64,000 nucleotides of DNA from JACVRM01 sp963809765. Lineage in GTDB: Bacteria > Actinomycetota > Thermoleophilia > Gaiellales > Gaiellaceae. The stretch's first letter is position 1. Every line of letters begins with the position of its first letter. Below, one piece after another: positions 61,674 to 64,000 of this stretch. The translations under genes and the position numbers were made by a program. The notes below the pieces were generated by a model. The model worked only from the letters and a program-made list of their open reading frames with translations. It had not been told where the DNA came from and searched no databases. The stretch is from assembly GCA_963809765.1 (NCBI GenBank), contig CAWEKT010000001.1, positions 744,001-808,000 on the forward strand, given 5' to 3'.

Positions 61674-62536
61674 ATGGCGGTCCTCCTCGCCTGCACGTCC
61701 GCGGTCCTCTTCGGCGCCTGCACGGTGGCGATCCGCCTCGGCCTGCGGCGGAGCCCGGATCCCGTCCACGGCGCGCTCGTCAGCGCCATCGTCGCCCTGA
61801 CCGTCGCTCTCCTCGCCGGTGCGGTGACCGTGCGGGACCTGCCGCTGGACGAGGTCTGGCCGTTCGCCCTGGCCGGGTTGCTCGCGCCCGGGCTGCTCGC
61901 AGATCCTCTTCGTGACGGCTGTCGGAGCGGCCGGGCCGGCGCGCGTGTCGGTGGTCGTCGGCGCGGCGCCGCTGGTCTCGGTGGTGCTCGCCGTCGCCTT
62001 TCTCGACGAGCCGGTCGAGGCGGCCCTGGTCGTGGGCGCGGTGCTGATCGTTCTCGGCGGGCTGGCGCTCGTCGGCGAGCGCGTCCGGCCCGCCGACTTC
62101 CGTGCGATCGGCGCCGTGCTCGCCGCCGCGACGACCGTCCTCTTCGCGACGCGGGACACGGTCGTCCGCTGGCTGGCGGGCGAGACGGACGTCGCGCCGC
62201 ATGGCGGCCGCGTCGGCCGCCCTGCTGGCCGGCACGGTGGCGATGGTCGTGTTCGCCGCGGCCTCGTGGCGGCGGCCCGGCCGCCTGCCGCTGCGGGGCG
62301 CCTTCGCCGCGCTCGCCCCGGCGGGTGTGTTCTTCGGCCTCTCCTACGTCGCGCTGTTCGAGGCGTACGAGCGCGGGCGTGTGAGCGTGGTGAGCCCACT
62401 CGTTGCGACGGAGTCGCTCTGGGGCGTGCTGATCTCGCTGCTGGTGCTTCGCCGTAGCGAGCTCGTCGGGCCGCGGCTCGTGCTCGGCGCGGTGCTCGTC
62501 GTCGCGGGCGGGATCCTGATCGGCGCCGCGCGCTGA
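61674..62536 (+). CDS. EamA/DMT-family transporter (two frameshifts)
   Basis: About 286 residues with ten membrane helices in two EamA halves once extra bases near 61905 and 62200 are removed. Segments in order: LACTSAVLFGACTVAIRLGL, VSVVVGAAPLVSVVLAVAFL, FFGLSYVALFEAYERGRVSV and TESLWGVLISLLVLRRSELV. Family members export or import amino acids, nucleotides and other metabolites. It starts 18 bases after the DsrE-like gene and converges with the aminotransferase gene. Confidence 0.8.
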
Positions 62537-62539
62537 GCC

Positions 62540-63800
62540 CTAGTCCTGAGGCGGCGGCCCGCTGGCGCGTACCAGCAAGCGCCGGTTCCGTGCGAGCGCC
62601 GCGAGCAGTGCGTCGACGTCCTCGTCGGCGTTGTAGGCGTGCGCCGAGATGCGGACGTTCGAGTCGCGCGACGAGGTGACGATGCCCTCGCGCCGCAGCA
62701 CCGCCACGAGCGCCGGGGCGTCGTAGGAGGCGACGCAGATCAGCGCGCCGCGCCGTTTCGGCCGCCGCGGGGTCACGATCTTCGCCCGCAGCTCGTCGAG
62801 CCCGGCGATCAGGCGGCTGTTGAGCGCCTGCACGTGCTCGCGCGTGTCGGCGACACCGATCTCCTGCATCAGCTCGATGCCGGCGACACCGGCGTAGATC
62901 GCCGGCACCGGGGGCGTCCCGGACTGGAAGCGGGCGGCCGTCGCCGCCGGGGAGTAGTCCCGGTGGTCCATGGCGAAGATGTCCCGGTCGGCGAACCAGC
63001 CGGTTGCGGCCGGCCAGAAGCGCTCGACCAGCTCCTGGCGGCAGTAGAGGAACGCGAGCCCGGCGGAGCCGAGCAGGTACTTGAGCGTGCCGGCCGCGAG
63101 CAGGTCGACGCCGAGCGCCTTCACGTCGAGCGGAACCGAGCCGGCCGTCTGGTACGCGTCCACCAGCACGAGCGCGCCCCGTTCGTGGGCCAGCCTGGTG
63201 ATGCGCTCGATGTCGAGCATCGTCCCGGTGCGATAGGAGACGTGCGTCAAGCGAGACGAGGAGCGTCTCGTCGTCGATCGCCCGCTCGAAGCCCTCGATC
63301 GGGATCGTCCCGTCCTCGGCGGGCGGAACGTGGACGACTCGCGCGCCACGCGACTCCTGCGCGTGCCAGATCTGCCCGACGGTGGGGAACTCGTAGTCGG
63401 AGAGCACGATCTTCGAGCGCCGTCCGGCGTAGCGCAGGCCGGTCGCGATCGAGCTGACGGCCTCGGAGAGGGAGGTGTTGACGGCGACCTCGTCCGGCGC
63501 GGCGTTCACCAGCCCGGCGAAGGCGGCCCGGGCGCGCTCGGTCTGCTCGACCCAGTACTCCCACGGGGAGCCGCGCTCGTCCCAGTCGCGCAGGTAGTCG
63601 GCGTAGGCCTGTCGCACGGAGTCCGAGAGCGCCCCCTGCGAGCAGCTGTTGATGTAGACGAGCCGCTCGAAGATCGGGAACCGGTGGCGGATGCGGTGGG
63701 GAAGCGGGCCGGACTCGCGCGGGCGGGGCACGGAGGAACCAGTTCGCGCCGCAGCCGCGATCTCCGCCTCGAGCGGGCCGGGGTCGGTCACCTCGCTCAT
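62540..63800 (-). CDS. Class V aminotransferase / cysteine desulfurase-like PLP enzyme (one frameshift)
   Basis: About 419 residues after removing one base near 63252. Family marks are RFPIFERLVYINSCSQGALS, VNTSLSEAVSSIATGLRYAG, LVLVDAYQTAGSVPLDVKAL (PLP-binding Asp) and the PLP-Lys in AAGTLKYLLGSAGLAFLY. It resembles isopenicillin-N-epimerase/selenocysteine-lyase-type enzymes. No catalytic Cys loop for desulfurase activity is evident. ATG 63800 overlaps the stop of the upstream binding-protein gene (ATGA). Confidence 0.82.
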
Positions 63801-64000
63801 CGCACGAAGGTCGCCGTTCCGCCGGTAACGCGGTAGACGAAGAAGCGCGCGGCAGGGACGTCTCCGCGCCGGAAGCGCACCAGGTAGCGGAGGATGCTCG
63901 AGAAGCGGACGGCGCCGAGCTGCTGCTGAACCTCGACGCGGGTGACCCTGCCGTCGCGGCAGGCTCGCTTCACCGCCTCGAGCACCGACTGTAGGGCGAC
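63797..64000 (-). CDS. C-terminal end of an ABC substrate-binding protein, cut by window edge
   Basis: The complement frame runs in from the right edge and ends in a TGA overlapping the aminotransferase ATG. The visible 67 residues (LEAVKRACRDGRVTRVEVQQ; FFVYRVTGGTATFV) resemble the last part of LivK-type branched-chain amino acid binding proteins, where the chain ends in a VYxVxNGxxxxV strand. The N-terminal four fifths lie outside the window. Confidence 0.6.
   Translation of the reverse strand, partial: VALQSVLEAVKRACRDGRVTRVEVQQQLGAVRFSSILRYLVRFRRGDVPAARFFVYRVTGGTATFVR

Overview
This is a 64 kb window of very GC-rich, gene-dense DNA. Starts are often GTG or TTG, and neighbouring genes commonly overlap by four bases (ATGA, GTGA, TTGA or TGATG). 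The gene mix points to a soil-type actinobacterium, most likely of the Thermoleophilia (Gaiella/Solirubrobacter-like) kind. It includes cyclase-STAND-TPR regulators, a SARP regulator with a propeller, an Hcp-like lipoprotein, xanthine-dehydrogenase-family clusters, an F420-type LLM enzyme and many amino-acid catabolism genes. That placement is inference: there is no rRNA, tRNA or other marker here. I saw no CRISPR array, insertion sequence or prophage.

Layout. 1-9.1 kb is regulatory and envelope: a membrane protein cut by the left edge, a cyclase-ATPase-TPR regulator, an Hcp-like lipoprotein, and an ECF sigma operon. That operon runs sigma factor, single-pass membrane protein, then a PrsW-type intramembrane protease fused to a STAND ATPase and TPR repeats. 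9.2-16.2 kb holds a pterin dehydratase, an alpha/beta hydrolase and a tightly overlapping lipid-modification operon (desaturase, FAD amine oxidase, DUF1365, cyclopropane-fatty-acid-type methyltransferase, PlsC, DUF1295). It ends with a methyltransferase remnant, a 25-residue membrane peptide and a terminator. 16.2-23.2 kb has a DUF1385 protein, a proline-rich repeat membrane protein, fumarylacetoacetase, a proline-racemase-superfamily enzyme and XdhC. 23.3-27.8 kb is a CoxM-CoxS-CoxL-CoxG molybdenum hydroxylase operon. 27.9-32.4 kb has a SARP-propeller regulator, a BMP-type binding protein next to a broken SARP, a BNR-repeat protein and a universal stress protein. 32.5-42.4 kb is a catabolic string of peptidases, LLM oxidoreductase, FAH-family, HMGL-family and methyltransferase genes. 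42.4-51 kb is a complete branched-chain-amino-acid-type ABC importer with a second lipoprotein binding protein, then aldo/keto reductase, ornithine cyclodeaminase and threonine dehydratase. 51-58.2 kb is an envelope cluster: Ig-like protein, Pro/Ala-rich anchor, Q/N-ladder repeat protein with a Cys-rich tail, anchored QYH-motif protein, SigB/F-like sigma factor, HicB-RHH-TM protein and a propeller protein. 58.2-64 kb has an M24-fold protein, two ketopantoate-reductase paralogues, DsrE, an EamA transporter, a class V aminotransferase and a LivK fragment cut by the right edge.

Two assemblies stand out. One is the ECF sigma / membrane partner / PrsW-STAND-TPR operon (4675-8983), which looks like a self-contained regulated-proteolysis signalling unit. 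The other is the 50.98-56.4 kb surface cluster, whose proteins share SQ-N-S/T and VRVLSPG motifs and lie beside a sigma factor.

Quality caveat. At least 26 otherwise intact genes carry one to four net single-base frameshifts, about 34 of +1 and 5 of -1. Removing them restores full-length family members that end in the expected overlapping stops. I treat these as residual assembly errors, annotate each gene across its shifts and give approximate shift positions.
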